From: CAWBRT01 sp963696525
Lineage (GTDB): Bacteria > Acidobacteriota > Terriglobia > Terriglobales > Acidobacteriaceae
Assembly (NCBI GenBank): GCA_963696525.1
Contig: CAVOKO010000004.1
Span: forward strand, 99,309-163,308
Length of the DNA stretch: 64,000 nucleotides
Reading direction: 5' to 3'
Shown here: positions 1-10,350 of the stretch, piece after piece
Layout of the letters: the number at the start of each line of letters is the position of its first letter
How positions within the stretch are numbered: the stretch's first letter is position 1
Notes under the pieces: model-generated
Told to the model about the DNA's origin: nothing
The model's input: the letters and a program-made list of their open reading frames with translations, nothing else
The model's database searches: none
Translations under genes and position numbers: made by a program

Positions 1-46
1 GGCCTCGGGCGGTTCTTTGAGCTGTAAATCCTGTCCGGGAGGGCCG

Positions 47-1267
47 ATGAAGAAGCTACTCCTAATTGTCGTTGTTTTTGTGCTTGGCTATGGTTACGGG
101 CGCTGGTATGCAAAGGGTCCCGTGCCTGTTACCGCATCCGCTAAATTTCCCGCAAGGAAGATTCTTTACTATCGGGACCCGATGGACCCGGCCTACAAGT
201 CCGACAAGCCGGGGAAGTCTCCCAAGTGCGGCATGGACCTGGAACCGGTCTATGAGGACTCCGAGAAGCCCACACAGCAGCCGCCGGCATCGTCCATCTT
301 CATCAGCCCGGAGAAACAACAGTTGATCGGGGTGCGTTACGGTGTCGTGGAATACGGTTCCGCCTTCGAGACTCTACGCGCGCCAGCCAAGGTTGAGCTG
401 GACGAAAACAAGGTTGTGCGCGTGGCGACTAAGCTCGATGGTTGGGTAGACACGGTCGACGTAAATCTCGTCGGCACGCACGTGAAATATGGCCAGGAGC
501 TGCTGGAGATCTACAATCCGCAATGGCAACAGCAATATCGGGCACTGGTAAAGGCAAAGGTATTCGGCGCATCTGGCTGGGATGACGCCAAGCTCGCTGA
601 AGCGAAACTACAGTTCCAGTTGATCGGAATAGATGACGATCAAATCGAGATGATTGAAAGCGCGCGACGGACGAACTGGAAGTTGGGGGTCTATTCTCCG
701 ATTGATGGAGTGGTTATCGAGTGCAACGTCGTCGACAAGCAGAAGGTCACACCAGGCACGCTCTACACGATCGCCGATTTGTCCGTTGTTTGGGTAGCGG
801 CAGATTTCCTGGAGTCTGATTCGGCATCCATTCGAGTTGGACAGACTGCTGCTCTGACTTTCCCGTTGCAGCCCGGAAGGGTGTTTCACGGTGAGGTAGA
901 TTCGATTCTTCCTCAATTGGACCCCACCACTCGAACCTTAAAAGTCCGCGTGCAACTGGCTAACCCGGACCATGCGCTGAAGCCTGAGATGTACGGCACG
1001 GTGGAACTGCGGATGAGCGCCAGCCGGAAACTGATGGTGCCGCAGGAGGCTGTGCTGAATTCCGGGCTGAAGCAAGTAGTGTTTGTCGATCGCGGAAACG
1101 GCTACATCGAGCAGCGAGCGGTGAAGCTCGGCAAACAATTTGGCGACCGAGTCGAAATTGTCGACGGGCTGAAGGCTGGTGAAAGGGTAGCCACGTCTGG
1201 CAATTTCCTCATCGATTCTGAAGCACAACTGAGGGCGGGTGCGGAGCATGATCGATCGACTAATTGA
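47..1267 (+). CDS. cusB: CusB-type periplasmic adaptor of a heavy-metal RND pump
   Basis: Membrane-fusion protein that would link the inner-membrane pump CusA to an outer-membrane channel and hand periplasmic Cu(I)/Ag(I) to the pump. An N-terminal signal-anchor helix (MKKLLLIVVVFVLGYGYG) is followed by a short heavy-metal-binding segment with YYRDPMDP and PKCGMDLEPVYE, typical of CusB-like adaptors, then the barrel-sandwich and beta-barrel regions (WVAADFLESD, LDPTTRTLKVRV) and a C-terminal VDGLKAGERV segment. The ATG at 47 is preferred over an upstream in-frame TTG at 17 because GGGAGG lies just before it and it begins with the hydrophobic helix. The 3' end overlaps cusA by 20 bases, implying translational coupling. 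The operon probably starts outside the window, so regulation cannot be read. The length of 406 residues is normal. Confidence 0.9.
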   Translation: MKKLLLIVVVFVLGYGYGRWYAKGPVPVTASAKFPARKILYYRDPMDPAYKSDKPGKSPKCGMDLEPVYEDSEKPTQQPPASSIFISPEKQQLIGVRYGVVEYGSAFETLRAPAKVELDENKVVRVATKLDGWVDTVDVNLVGTHVKYGQELLEIYNPQWQQQYRALVKAKVFGASGWDDAKLAEAKLQFQLIGIDDDQIEMIESARRTNWKLGVYSPIDGVVIECNVVDKQKVTPGTLYTIADLSVVWVAADFLESDSASIRVGQTAALTFPLQPGRVFHGEVDSILPQLDPTTRTLKVRVQLANPDHALKPEMYGTVELRMSASRKLMVPQEAVLNSGLKQVVFVDRGNGYIEQRAVKLGKQFGDRVEIVDGLKAGERVATSGNFLIDSEAQLRAGAEHDRSTN

Positions 1268-4200
1268 CCTATCCGCACGCAACCGCGGCGTCGTGATTCT
1301 GCTGGTCGCGGCGGCTGTGGTAGCTGGATGGTGGTCGATGAAAGGGCTGCCACTTGATGCCACGCCCGATCTCAGCGAAACCCAAGTCATCGTCTATTCG
1401 CGCTGGGATCGCAGTCCTGACATCATCGAAGACCAGGTTACATACCCAATCGTAACCGCCATGCTCGGTGCGCCGAAGGTAAAGGACGTACGTGGGTTTT
1501 CCGACTTCGGATATTCCTACGTGTACATTATTTTCGAGGAAGGCACCGACCTGTACTGGGCGCGGTCACGGACGTTGGAATACCTGTCGAAGGTCTCGTC
1601 GCGCCTGCCGCAAGAGGTCAAACCAGAGTTAGGACCTGATGCAACCGGCGTCGGCTGGGTTTTCCAGTACGCGTTAGTGGACACCACCGGGAAGCGCAGC
1701 CTGTCGGAGTTGCGCTCGCTCCAGGACTGGTATCTGCGCTACCACCTGGAGACAGTGCCGGGCGTGGCGGAAGTCGCGCCACTCGGTGGATTCGTTCGCC
1801 AGTACCAGATCAACGTCGACCCCAACCGCTTGCAGGCATACGGCATTCCCATCACCAAGCTGGTAGCGGCGGTGCGCGAAAGCAATAACGATGTTGGGGG
1901 ACGGGTAGTCGAGTTGACGGGCCGCGAGTACATGGTGCGTGGAAGAGGCTACGCAAAATCCGTTGCCGATCTGGAAAACATTGCCCTGACCACAAACTCG
2001 TCGGGTGTTCCGGTAACGGTGAAAGATGTTGGCGAAGTTGTCCTTGGGCCTGAGATGCGCCGTGGAGTGGCGGACCTGGACGGCAAAGGCGAAACCGTGT
2101 CGGGCATCGTCGTGATGCGCCAAGGCGCAAACGCGCTGGACGTGATCGAGCGGGTGAAGGCAAAAATTAAGGACATCGAGCCCGGACTCCCCACGGGCGT
2201 AAAAATCATCACAGCCTATGATCGTTCGGACTTGATTCTAGCCTCGATCCACAACCTGAAATCGATTCTGATCGAAGAGCTGATTGTTGTTTCGCTCGTC
2301 ATTCTGATCTTCCTGTGGCATCCGCCGAGCGCATTAATACCGATCATCACGATTCCTGTCACCGTTCTAGTGGCCTTCATTCCCTTGCGCATGATGGGCG
2401 TCTCGCTGAACATAATGTCCCTGGGTGGAATTGCAATTGCCATCGGAGCCGTCGTCGATGCCGCTATCGTTGTGGTCGAGCAGACGCACAAGCGGCTGGA
2501 GGAATGGCAGCGTGGCGACGGCACTGAGCCTTATCACGCAGTCGTGGTCAGGGCGATTAAAGAAGTCGGCGGCGCAAGTTTCTTCGCGCTTCTTGTGATT
2601 GCGGTTTCCTTCTTGCCTGTGCTTGCACTGGAAGCACAGGAAGGCAGGCTGTTCAAGCCGCTTGCTTACACCAAAACCTTCACCATGATTGCGGCGGCAC
2701 TGCTGGCGGTCACGCTCGATCCTGCGTTGCGACTACTGTTTACGCGCATGCGCGGAGTCGATTTTCGTCCGCGATGGCTATCGCGGCTGACCAATGCGTT
2801 TCTAATCGGCAAGATTCATTCGGAAGAGAAGCATCCGGTTAGTCGACTGCTGATTCGCCTCTATCTGCCGATGGTGAAGTGGAGTTTGCGCCGGAAGTGG
2901 GCAGTCATCGGCGGCGCTGTCGCACTGGTGGCAATCACCATTCCCGTTTACCAGAGGCTCGGCTCCGAGTTCATGCCGCCGTTAGACGAAGGCTCTTTGC
3001 TATTTATGCCAACCACGGCTCCGGGGATTTCGGTGAGCGAAGCGCAAAAGCTGCTGCAACTGCAAGACCGAATTCTGATGAGCTTTCCTGAAGTCGAGCG
3101 CGTGCTGGGCAAGGCTGGGCGTGCGGAGAGCGCAACCGACCCGGCCCCGCTTTCGATGATGGAGACGCTCATCCAACTCAAGCCTAAGGCACAGTGGCGG
3201 AAGGTGAACACTTGGTACGACAACTGGCCCGCGTGGATTAAGCCACTCTTTCGGCACGTCCGGCCAGACACGATCTCTACTGAAGAACTCATCAGCAAAA
3301 TGGACCAAGCGCTCCGCTTGCCGGGTGTCGCGAACGCATGGACGATGCCGATCAAAGCTCGGATTGACATGCTCTCAACCGGCATACGCACGCCCGTTGG
3401 CATTAAGATCTACGGCCCGGATCTGAAAGTCGTGCAGAAGATCGGTACCGAGATCGAGACGGTGCTGTCGGAGATTGCAGGAACGAGAAATGTGCTCTCA
3501 GAGCGCACCAGCGGAGGATACTTTCTGGATTTTGATGTGAAACGCGATCAGTTGGCGCGCTACAACCTGACGGTTGCCGACGCACAGGCGGTCATCCTGA
3601 GTGCAATCGGCGGCGAGAATGTCACGACGACGGTCGAGGGCCGGGAGCGCTATCCGGTAAATGTTCGTTACATGCGTGACTACCGCAACAATCTTGATCG
3701 ACTGGGGCGCGTATTGGTTAATGCCGGTTCGCAGCAGATCCCCATGAGCGAACTGGCTGACATCAAAATTACTCTCGGTCCTTCAATGATCCGAAACGAA
3801 AACGGAATGTTGGATGGCTACGTGTACGTCGACGTGAGCGGACGTGACGTGGGAAGCTACGTACAGCAGGCAAAAGCGGTGGTGGCTTCGAAAGTCAGTC
3901 TGCCGCCTGGATATTCGCTAGCCTGGAGCGGGCAGTACGAATCGATGGAGCGCGTGCGCGAGCGGCTGAAGATCGTCATTCCTCTGACGCTGTTTGCTAT
4001 TGTTCTGCTGCTCTACATGAACACGAAATCGGCCACTAAGACTGCATTTATCTTGCTGGCTGTACCGTTTTCGGCAGTAGGGGCTATCTGGCTGCTCTAC
4101 GCTCTCGGGTACAACATGAGCATCGGTGTATGGATTGGGTTGATCGCGCTTATGGGTGTCGATGCGGAAACCGGTGTCTTCATGCTCTTATATTTGGATA

Positions 4201-4493
4201 TTGCCTACGAACAGCGAAAGCGCGACAACCGCATGTCCAATTGGCAGGACCTGGAGGAGGCGATCGTCACCGGTGCCGCGAAACGGATTCGGCCTAAGTT
4301 CATGACTGTCGCCACAATGATTGCCGGGCTGCTGCCCATTCTGTGGTCGATGGGAGCCGGTGCCGATGTCATGAAGCGGATCGCAACCCCGATGGTTGGG
4401 GGCATTGTCACTTCTTTCATTCTCGAACTCCTTGTCTATCCGGCTCTATACGCAGTCTGGAAGTCTTCCACCGACCTAAGGCTGCACGTTTAA
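1248..4493 (+). CDS. cusA: CusA-type Cu/Ag efflux RND transporter
   Basis: Inner-membrane proton-driven RND pump of the heavy-metal efflux (HME) class, about 1081 residues. The N-terminal helix is followed by a periplasmic loop (DATPDLSETQVIV, DLYWARSRTLEYLSKV), then a transmembrane block from about residue 340. Transmembrane helix 4 reads AIAIGAVVDAAIVVVEQ, the AIGxxxDAAxxxVE form associated with monovalent Cu/Ag pumps rather than the DFGxxxDGA form of Zn/Co/Cd pumps. The C-terminal ADVMKRIATPMVGG is the conserved final-helix motif. ATG at 1248 is chosen over a GTG at 1239 because MIDRLIDLSARNR is the usual family start. The gene overlaps cusB and converges on the second efflux operon, 55 bases away. 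No outer-membrane partner follows it; the channel encoded at 4549-6087 might be shared (inference). Confidence 0.92.
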   Translation: MIDRLIDLSARNRGVVILLVAAAVVAGWWSMKGLPLDATPDLSETQVIVYSRWDRSPDIIEDQVTYPIVTAMLGAPKVKDVRGFSDFGYSYVYIIFEEGTDLYWARSRTLEYLSKVSSRLPQEVKPELGPDATGVGWVFQYALVDTTGKRSLSELRSLQDWYLRYHLETVPGVAEVAPLGGFVRQYQINVDPNRLQAYGIPITKLVAAVRESNNDVGGRVVELTGREYMVRGRGYAKSVADLENIALTTNSSGVPVTVKDVGEVVLGPEMRRGVADLDGKGETVSGIVVMRQGANALDVIERVKAKIKDIEPGLPTGVKIITAYDRSDLILASIHNLKSILIEELIVVSLVILIFLWHPPSALIPIITIPVTVLVAFIPLRMMGVSLNIMSLGGIAIAIGAVVDAAIVVVEQTHKRLEEWQRGDGTEPYHAVVVRAIKEVGGASFFALLVIAVSFLPVLALEAQEGRLFKPLAYTKTFTMIAAALLAVTLDPALRLLFTRMRGVDFRPRWLSRLTNAFLIGKIHSEEKHPVSRLLIRLYLPMVKWSLRRKWAVIGGAVALVAITIPVYQRLGSEFMPPLDEGSLLFMPTTAPGISVSEAQKLLQLQDRILMSFPEVERVLGKAGRAESATDPAPLSMMETLIQLKPKAQWRKVNTWYDNWPAWIKPLFRHVRPDTISTEELISKMDQALRLPGVANAWTMPIKARIDMLSTGIRTPVGIKIYGPDLKVVQKIGTEIETVLSEIAGTRNVLSERTSGGYFLDFDVKRDQLARYNLTVADAQAVILSAIGGENVTTTVEGRERYPVNVRYMRDYRNNLDRLGRVLVNAGSQQIPMSELADIKITLGPSMIRNENGMLDGYVYVDVSGRDVGSYVQQAKAVVASKVSLPPGYSLAWSGQYESMERVRERLKIVIPLTLFAIVLLLYMNTKSATKTAFILLAVPFSAVGAIWLLYALGYNMSIGVWIGLIALMGVDAETGVFMLLYLDIAYEQRKRDNRMSNWQDLEEAIVTGAAKRIRPKFMTVATMIAGLLPILWSMGAGADVMKRIATPMVGGIVTSFILELLVYPALYAVWKSSTDLRLHV

Positions 4494-4548
4494 GATAATT
4501 TCTCGGCTCGTTTCCTCTTGTCGTCTCAATTCTCCGATCCCGCCAGCC

Positions 4549-6087
4549 TCACCGGACGGCGTGTTGGCCTATTTCGCCGGGACGATTCCACCAGCCTCCG
4601 CCTAGAGCAGCGAAAAGGGCAGCGGTATCTGCGTAGCGGTTTTCCAGGGCCTGGATTAGGTTAAGAGTCGCCTGCTGATAGGTCTGTTCGGCATTTAGCA
4701 GCGAGAGATAGCCAATATCGCCCAGTTCTAACTGACGGTGGGCGATCTCCAGGCTCTTGGAGGCGGCCTGTTCGGCGACGACGGCCGCTTTTACGGCGTC
4801 GGCATCGCACTGGATTGCATGCAGCGTGTCTGCAACGTTCTGGAAGGCGCTGAGCACGGTCGATCGATACTGAGCAGCCGCCTGGTCATACGCTGCTTCA
4901 GCAGCCCGCTGCCTATGACGCAAAGTGCCTCCCTGGAATACGGGCTGCGTCACACCCGCGGCAAGGGACCAGGAACCGGTGCCGGGCGCGAACAGATTGC
5001 TGATAGCTACGGCGTTGCTCGCCAAATCGGCCCCAGAGTGATGTTGGGCAGCCGGTTGGCAATTGCCACACCGACTGCAGCACTAGCCGCATGCATTTGT
5101 TCCTCGGCGGAGCGCACGTCTGGCCGCTGCTCGACGAGTTTCGAGGGAAGGCTCACCGGCAGCTCCCGCGGCAATTGCAGGGAGGCGAGTTCAAACTCGG
5201 CGGAAATTGTTTCGCTCGGGAAACTGCCGATAAGGCGTGCCAGCAGGTCGCGCTGTTGCGCCAGTTGCTTTTCAAGGGGAGGCAGTGTGGCCTGCGTTTG
5301 CGCCAGCGCCGCCTCCTGCGCACAATATCGGCTTCGGCGACCTGGCCAAGCGCGAGTTGCCGTTGCAGCAACTCCAGCGATTTAGTCTGGATATCGATGA
5401 TCTGCCTGGTTGCCGCAATCTGCCCGCGCAAACCGGCTTCCTGTACGGCTGAGGCAACCACATTCGAGGTCAATGTCAGGTAGGCGGCCTCGAGCTGGAA
5501 TCGTTGCCAGTCGGCCTGGGCCTTGAGCCCCTCGACTTGTCGCCGCGTGCCTCCGAACACATCAAGCGTATAGGCGACCCCAACCTGCGCAGTATGGAGG
5601 GTAAATAGGTTGGCGTTGTTGCTCAGCGGGCTGGAGAGCGGGTCTCCAACTTTTTGTCGCGTTACGCCGTAACCGGCATCTAACGCTTGGCAGCAGCGCA
5701 CCCCTCTGAGCGTAGACGTTTTCCCATGCTCCGCGCAGTGCAGCCTTCGCGGCATCCAAGTCCGGGTTGGCTTTAACGGCTTTCTCGACCAAATCATTCA
5801 GCGGTTTGGAATGAAAAAGATCCCACCATTGGGCGGAGATGTCCATGCCTTGAACATAACGCTGCGACTCGCCCCCCGAGACGTTCACCGACTCAGTTTT
5901 GGCGGGCAGCGGCTGCTGCGTATACCTGTCGACCGTGGGCGGCGGGCGGTTGTTTGAAATGAGGCCCCACCGCGCAGCCGCTCGTCAAGGCAAGCGCAAG
6001 GAAAACAATCCCGATCAGAGCGAGAGCATGGTTCCTCCACAAAGCCCGATCTTCAATTTCGAACGAACCTCGTAACTCGCGCGGCAT
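4549..6087 (-). pseudogene. RND efflux outer-membrane lipoprotein (TolC/OprM-NodT type), frame-disrupted
   Basis: Outer-membrane channel expected to complete the CzcBA pump. The N-terminus has a signal helix ending in a lipobox (LALTSGCAVGP), as in NodT-type lipoprotein channels. Family segments then appear in order but in changing frames: AQWWDLFHSKPLNDLVEKA, TLDVFGGTRRQVEGLKAQ, RQIIDIQTKSLELLQRQLA, then a C-terminal block with PVFQGGTLRHRQRAAEAAY and YLSLLNAEQTYQQATLNL. About four single-base shifts, near 5940, 5695, 5320 and 5030, are needed to join them. The start ATG (6087) overlaps the czcA stop in TGATG, so the gene was translated with the pump. Conserved motifs are intact across the breaks, so sequencing indels are a serious alternative to true decay. 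Confidence 0.8.
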
Positions 6088-9000
6088 CACTGAATGCCTC
6101 CTTCCGGCACCAGTTGTGCGGTGGCTCCGCTCCGTTCTTCCACCCAGCGCTCCAGCGCGAAATAGCATGTTGGCAAAATGAAAAGCGTGAGCAGAGTGGC
6201 GACCAGCAAGCCGCCCACCACAACCGTGGCGAGAGCGCGCTGCACATCGGTTCCGACTCCGGTGGCCAATGCCGCAGGCAGCATTCCCACGGTCGCCACG
6301 GTGGCGGTCATTAGCACCGGACGGAAGCGTTCAACCGCTCCGGAGATGACAGCCGCGTGCAGCGGCAATCCTTGTTCTCGCACCCGGTTGATGTTGGCGA
6401 TCATGATGATGCCGTTTTGAACGGCCACACCGAACAGGGCAATAAAGCCAACGGCGCTGGCGACGTTTAGCGTTTCGCCGGTGAGGTGAAGAGCGATCAA
6501 TCCGCCCAGCGTGGCAAGCGGCACGACCATAAGAATCAGGATGGTCTGGCGCATCTTGCCGAACTCGGCGAACAGCAACACCATCATCAAAGCAAGCACA
6601 ATGCCCAGAATCACAATGAACCTTGCTTGCGCGCGTTGTTGCTCTTCAAATTTTCCGCCCCATTCAAGACGATACTTGCTCTGGTCGAAACGCACCGACT
6701 GGTCGATGGATCGTTGTGCCTCAGCCAGATAATCCGACAGGGCACGGTCGCGGTAGTCGACCTTGACGAGCAATTCGCGGTGGCCCATTTCATGTGCGAT
6801 TGTGCTCTCGCCGGTTTGCAGCTTGATGCGGGCGACCTGGGAAAGCGGAATCTGTGCGCCCGAAGCCGTTGTCAGAGCGAGTTTGCCTAGCGCCTCCGGA
6901 CTGTTGCGGGTTTCCTTCGGGAACCTCACCGTAATGTCATAGGTGCGGTCGGCCACATAAACCTTGCTCACCGCAGCCCCGCCAACCCCTGTTTGGATCA
7001 GGTTGGTCACGTCAGAGACGTTGATGCCATAGCGAGCTGCCGCTGCGCGGTCTACGTCGATGGCGACCTGGGGAATTGGCGGTTCCTGAAAGATGGACGC
7101 GTCCGTTGTGCCGCGGACATCGTGCAGAGCATCCACAATCCCTGCGCCGATCCGGCGCATTTCGCTAAAGTCGTCGCCAATAATGCGCACTACCAGCGGA
7201 CTGTGAGCGCCTCCTATCGCGTCCTCCACCATGTCAATGATCGGCTGGCTGATTCCTACGGAGAACCCCGGCAACTGCTTCAATCGCGCATTGAGCTTGC
7301 GGAGAAAATCCTCTCTGCTCTCTTCCTTGGGCCAGGTGTTATAAGGCTTGAGTCCCACGGGGGCTTCGATGTGGGAAGGCGTCCAAGCATCGGTCCCGTC
7401 ATCACTGCGGCCGAGTTGAGTAACGGCGTAAGAAACTTCGGGAAATTCGCGCAAAGTGTGCCGCAACTCGCTCGCCATCTCGCTCGCTTTGTCGAGCGAG
7501 AGGCCGCTGGGCAGTTGCACCTGCAGCCAGAGCGCCCCTTCGTCGAGTTCGGGCAGGAATTCCCGTCCGGTGGTTAAGCCCAAGGCGACTACGGAGGCTA
7601 GCGCCAGGGCGCAAAGTATGAAGGCGATTTTCGGCGTAGCCAGCATGTGGCCTAAGGCTTTTCCAAACGCGGCCTGAAGGCGTTCGAGCGGGCGATTATG
7701 AAATGCCTTCCGCGGCTTGCGAAACGCAATGTAGGCGAGGCCTGGAATCAGAGTGCACGTACACAACAGCGCGCCCAGCAGGGCATAGCTCACGGTGTAG
7801 GCCATCGGCAGGAACAGCTTGGATTCGGCACGCTCAAATGAAAACAATGGCAGGTAGACGGTGATGATGATGAGGGTGGCAAAGAAAATCGGCCGGGCGA
7901 CCTGCTTGGTTACGGAAAACACATCGCGTTCGCTCAAAGTTGCGGTCGGGTCCGACTCGCGCTTGCGCAGAATGGCCTCGGTCACCACGATCGCGCCGTC
8001 CACAATAATGCCGAAATCGAGTGCACCAAGCGAAAACAGATTTGCTGGCATCCTCGTAAAGTGCATCAGGATGAAAACTGCGACCAGTGCGATCGGAATG
8101 ACGGCCCCGGCAATCAGTGCACTGCGGGGGCTGCCAAGAAATAGGATGAGCACGAGACAAACCAGTGCGATTCCGGCAAGCACGGTGTGCGTGACCTTGT
8201 GCACCGTCTCCTGGACCAGGTTATCTCTGTCGATATAGGGAACGATGCGCACATCTTTCGCCGCGAGTTGTTTGTTCAGCTCCGCTACCTTGGCGTGTAC
8301 ACCCTTCAACACTTCAGAGGCATTCTGGTACCGGAGCATGTCAACAATGCCTTCAATCGTGTCAGGGTTATTGTTTTTACCGAGAATACCCTCACGCTCC
8401 TGGTGGCTGTACGTTAGCTTGCCGAGGTCGCGTACCAGTACCGGCACGCCGTTTCTTTGCGTTACGACAATATTGCCAAGATCGTCCAGCGTGTGCACCA
8501 TGCCGATGCCGCGTATGACGTAGCCCTGCTCGCCGCGCGAAATGCGGCTGCCACCGGCGTTCGAGCTGTTGTTGTTGATGGCGGTTACGACATCGTTCAG
8601 ACCGATACCGAAATGCTGGAGCTGGATCGGATCAAGCTCCAACTGGTACTGCATGGTGAATCCGCCGAAGTTCGGAACATCGACCACCCCTTGCACTTGC
8701 TTCAGTGCAGGAATCACTGTCCAGTGCTGGATCTCAGAAAGCTCCATCAGATTTCTGGTATCGGATTCCAGCGTATAGCGGTAGATTTCGCCAGTCGGAC
8801 CCTCCAACGGAAGCAGAGTTGGTTGCACGCCGTTGGGCAGGGTGACCTGGCCAATGTTCTCGGTTACGCGCTGGCGAGCCCAGTAATCCTCGGAGCCGTC
8901 ACGGAAGGTAATCGGAATGATCGACAGGCCGAACGTGCTGCTCGAACGCATATTCACTAGGCCTGGTGTGCCGGCCAGTGCCCGCTCCAAAGGAATTGTG

Positions 9001-9194
9001 ATCTGTTGCTCAACCTCCTCGGCGGCGAGACCAGGCGCCTGCGTGACGACCTGTGCGGTCACGTCGCCAATGTCCGGATACGCTTCCACAGCCATTTGGG
9101 TCCAGCAGTAATAGCCGAAGCCGACGAGCAGTAGCGCCACAATCCAAATGATGCGCCGTTTGCGGATACAGAGATCAATGACTCGATCAATCAT
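6087..9194 (-). CDS. czcA: CzcA-type divalent-cation efflux RND transporter
   Basis: HME-class RND pump of 1035 residues exporting divalent cations such as Zn, Co, Cd or Ni from the periplasm or cytoplasm. The start MIDRVIDLCIRKRRIIW, the segment YPDIGDVTAQVVTQAPG and a helix 4 reading LDFGIIVDGAIVVTE (about residue 400) fit the DFGxxxDGA divalent-metal subgroup, in contrast to the DAA form in the pump at 1248-4493. A second long periplasmic loop and a C-terminal transmembrane block (VGFIALFGVAVQNGIIMI, GVGTDVQRALATVVVGG) complete the fold. The start overlaps the end of czcB by 8 bases and the stop overlaps the next gene's ATG, so three genes form a coupled czcB-czcA-channel operon. Exact metal specificity cannot be told from sequence. 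Confidence 0.92.
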   Translation of the reverse strand: MIDRVIDLCIRKRRIIWIVALLLVGFGYYCWTQMAVEAYPDIGDVTAQVVTQAPGLAAEEVEQQITIPLERALAGTPGLVNMRSSSTFGLSIIPITFRDGSEDYWARQRVTENIGQVTLPNGVQPTLLPLEGPTGEIYRYTLESDTRNLMELSEIQHWTVIPALKQVQGVVDVPNFGGFTMQYQLELDPIQLQHFGIGLNDVVTAINNNSSNAGGSRISRGEQGYVIRGIGMVHTLDDLGNIVVTQRNGVPVLVRDLGKLTYSHQEREGILGKNNNPDTIEGIVDMLRYQNASEVLKGVHAKVAELNKQLAAKDVRIVPYIDRDNLVQETVHKVTHTVLAGIALVCLVLILFLGSPRSALIAGAVIPIALVAVFILMHFTRMPANLFSLGALDFGIIVDGAIVVTEAILRKRESDPTATLSERDVFSVTKQVARPIFFATLIIITVYLPLFSFERAESKLFLPMAYTVSYALLGALLCTCTLIPGLAYIAFRKPRKAFHNRPLERLQAAFGKALGHMLATPKIAFILCALALASVVALGLTTGREFLPELDEGALWLQVQLPSGLSLDKASEMASELRHTLREFPEVSYAVTQLGRSDDGTDAWTPSHIEAPVGLKPYNTWPKEESREDFLRKLNARLKQLPGFSVGISQPIIDMVEDAIGGAHSPLVVRIIGDDFSEMRRIGAGIVDALHDVRGTTDASIFQEPPIPQVAIDVDRAAAARYGINVSDVTNLIQTGVGGAAVSKVYVADRTYDITVRFPKETRNSPEALGKLALTTASGAQIPLSQVARIKLQTGESTIAHEMGHRELLVKVDYRDRALSDYLAEAQRSIDQSVRFDQSKYRLEWGGKFEEQQRAQARFIVILGIVLALMMVLLFAEFGKMRQTILILMVVPLATLGGLIALHLTGETLNVASAVGFIALFGVAVQNGIIMIANINRVREQGLPLHAAVISGAVERFRPVLMTATVATVGMLPAALATGVGTDVQRALATVVVGGLLVATLLTLFILPTCYFALERWVEERSGATAQLVPEGGIQ

Positions 9195-10350
9195 GGAGCA
9201 GCACCCCGCCCTTGACTACAACGCGCTCGCCCTGTTGCAGTCCGTGGTCAATCCGGGTATCGTCCGCTTCACCATAGCCGGGAAATACCTGGCGCTTGGC
9301 GAAAGTCCATGGAGCAACCTCGACCAGTACGGTGGTACTGTCGTTATCCATCAGCAGGGCGGAATTAGGGACGTAGACTGCCGATTTTTGAGGAATCTTG
9401 AAAGTTGCGGTGGCGAACATGTTGGGCTTGAACTTGCATTGCGGATTGGCGAAGGCGATCCGAACTTTCGTGCGGCGCGTATCAGCATCGACGACATCGC
9501 TCAAGAATGAAACCCTGCTTTGAAAGACCTGGTCTGGATACGCCGAAAATGAAACCTCTACGCTTTGGCCTTTGGCAACCATTGCGATATCGGTTTCCGG
9601 CACCATCGCGGTCACCCAGACCGAGTCGAGGTTCGAAATGGTCATGAGTGACGCCGTCGGATCGTTTGCAAACGAACCGGAGGCGGTAGTGAGGGCCGTG
9701 ATGGTTCCGGTGACAGGCGCAATGACGGTCAAAAGCCGGGACTTTCCGTGTGGCTTGGGCTGAACACCGATTTGGCTGAGGCGATCCTCGGCGCGGTTAA
9801 ACTCGGCATCCGCCTGTGCGTAGTCGCTCTCAGCTTGCTCCAAGTCTTTGAGCGGACCTCCGCCCGCCTCGTGCACACTGCGAGAGCGCTCCAAGGTGCG
9901 CTTTGCATGGTCTAGCGCACTGCGCGCCTTATCGTCATCAGCATAGGCCTGCGCCAGGTCGCCAGAATCAATTACAAGCAATGGTTGGCCTTTCACCACG
10001 TGGTCGCCGAGACTGGCGTTGAGCTTTACCACCTTGCCCGCCAGTGGAGGCAGGATATTGACCGTGCGCGCCGGGTCGGCTTCCACCATGGCCGGCAACT
10101 GCAGATTTTGCGGCGTGCTTTTCACGGCCACCGGCTGCACATTCAAACGAGAACGGAGGGCTGAATTCTCAGGTATGAATATTTGATCGCCTTTGTGTAC
10201 AAAGAGCGGTGTGTCCGAACCGTCATGTGCAGCGGATTGGGCGGACGAACCGGACATGCGGCTGCCTAACCCTACGATTAACGCAAAAATTATTGCGGCC
10301 CCAATCAGGACAAAATGCTTCCGATATAGACGACAGCCTAAGATAGACAT
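9187..10350 (-). CDS. czcB: CzcB-type periplasmic adaptor of the divalent-metal RND pump
   Basis: Membrane-fusion adaptor, 387 residues, bridging CzcA and its outer-membrane channel. An N-terminal anchor helix (HFVLIGAAIIFALIVGLG) precedes a barrel-sandwich half (LPPLAGKVVKLNASLGDHV, GQPLLVIDSGDLAQAY), a helical hairpin with SRSVHEAGGGPLKDLEQAE, a second lipoyl half (TVIAPVTGTITALT) and the beta-barrel (DSVWVTAMVPETDIAMV). The C-terminus has GLQQGERVVVKGGVLL. Unlike the CusB-type protein at 47-1267 it lacks the Cys/Met heavy-metal-binding segment near the N-terminus. It overlaps czcA at its 3' end and is itself overlapped at its start by a small upstream frame. A Fur-family-like palindrome lies about 0.3 kb upstream. 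Confidence 0.9.
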   Translation of the reverse strand: MSILGCRLYRKHFVLIGAAIIFALIVGLGSRMSGSSAQSAAHDGSDTPLFVHKGDQIFIPENSALRSRLNVQPVAVKSTPQNLQLPAMVEADPARTVNILPPLAGKVVKLNASLGDHVVKGQPLLVIDSGDLAQAYADDDKARSALDHAKRTLERSRSVHEAGGGPLKDLEQAESDYAQADAEFNRAEDRLSQIGVQPKPHGKSRLLTVIAPVTGTITALTTASGSFANDPTASLMTISNLDSVWVTAMVPETDIAMVAKGQSVEVSFSAYPDQVFQSRVSFLSDVVDADTRRTKVRIAFANPQCKFKPNMFATATFKIPQKSAVYVPNSALLMDNDSTTVLVEVAPWTFAKRQVFPGYGEADDTRIDHGLQQGERVVVKGGVLLHD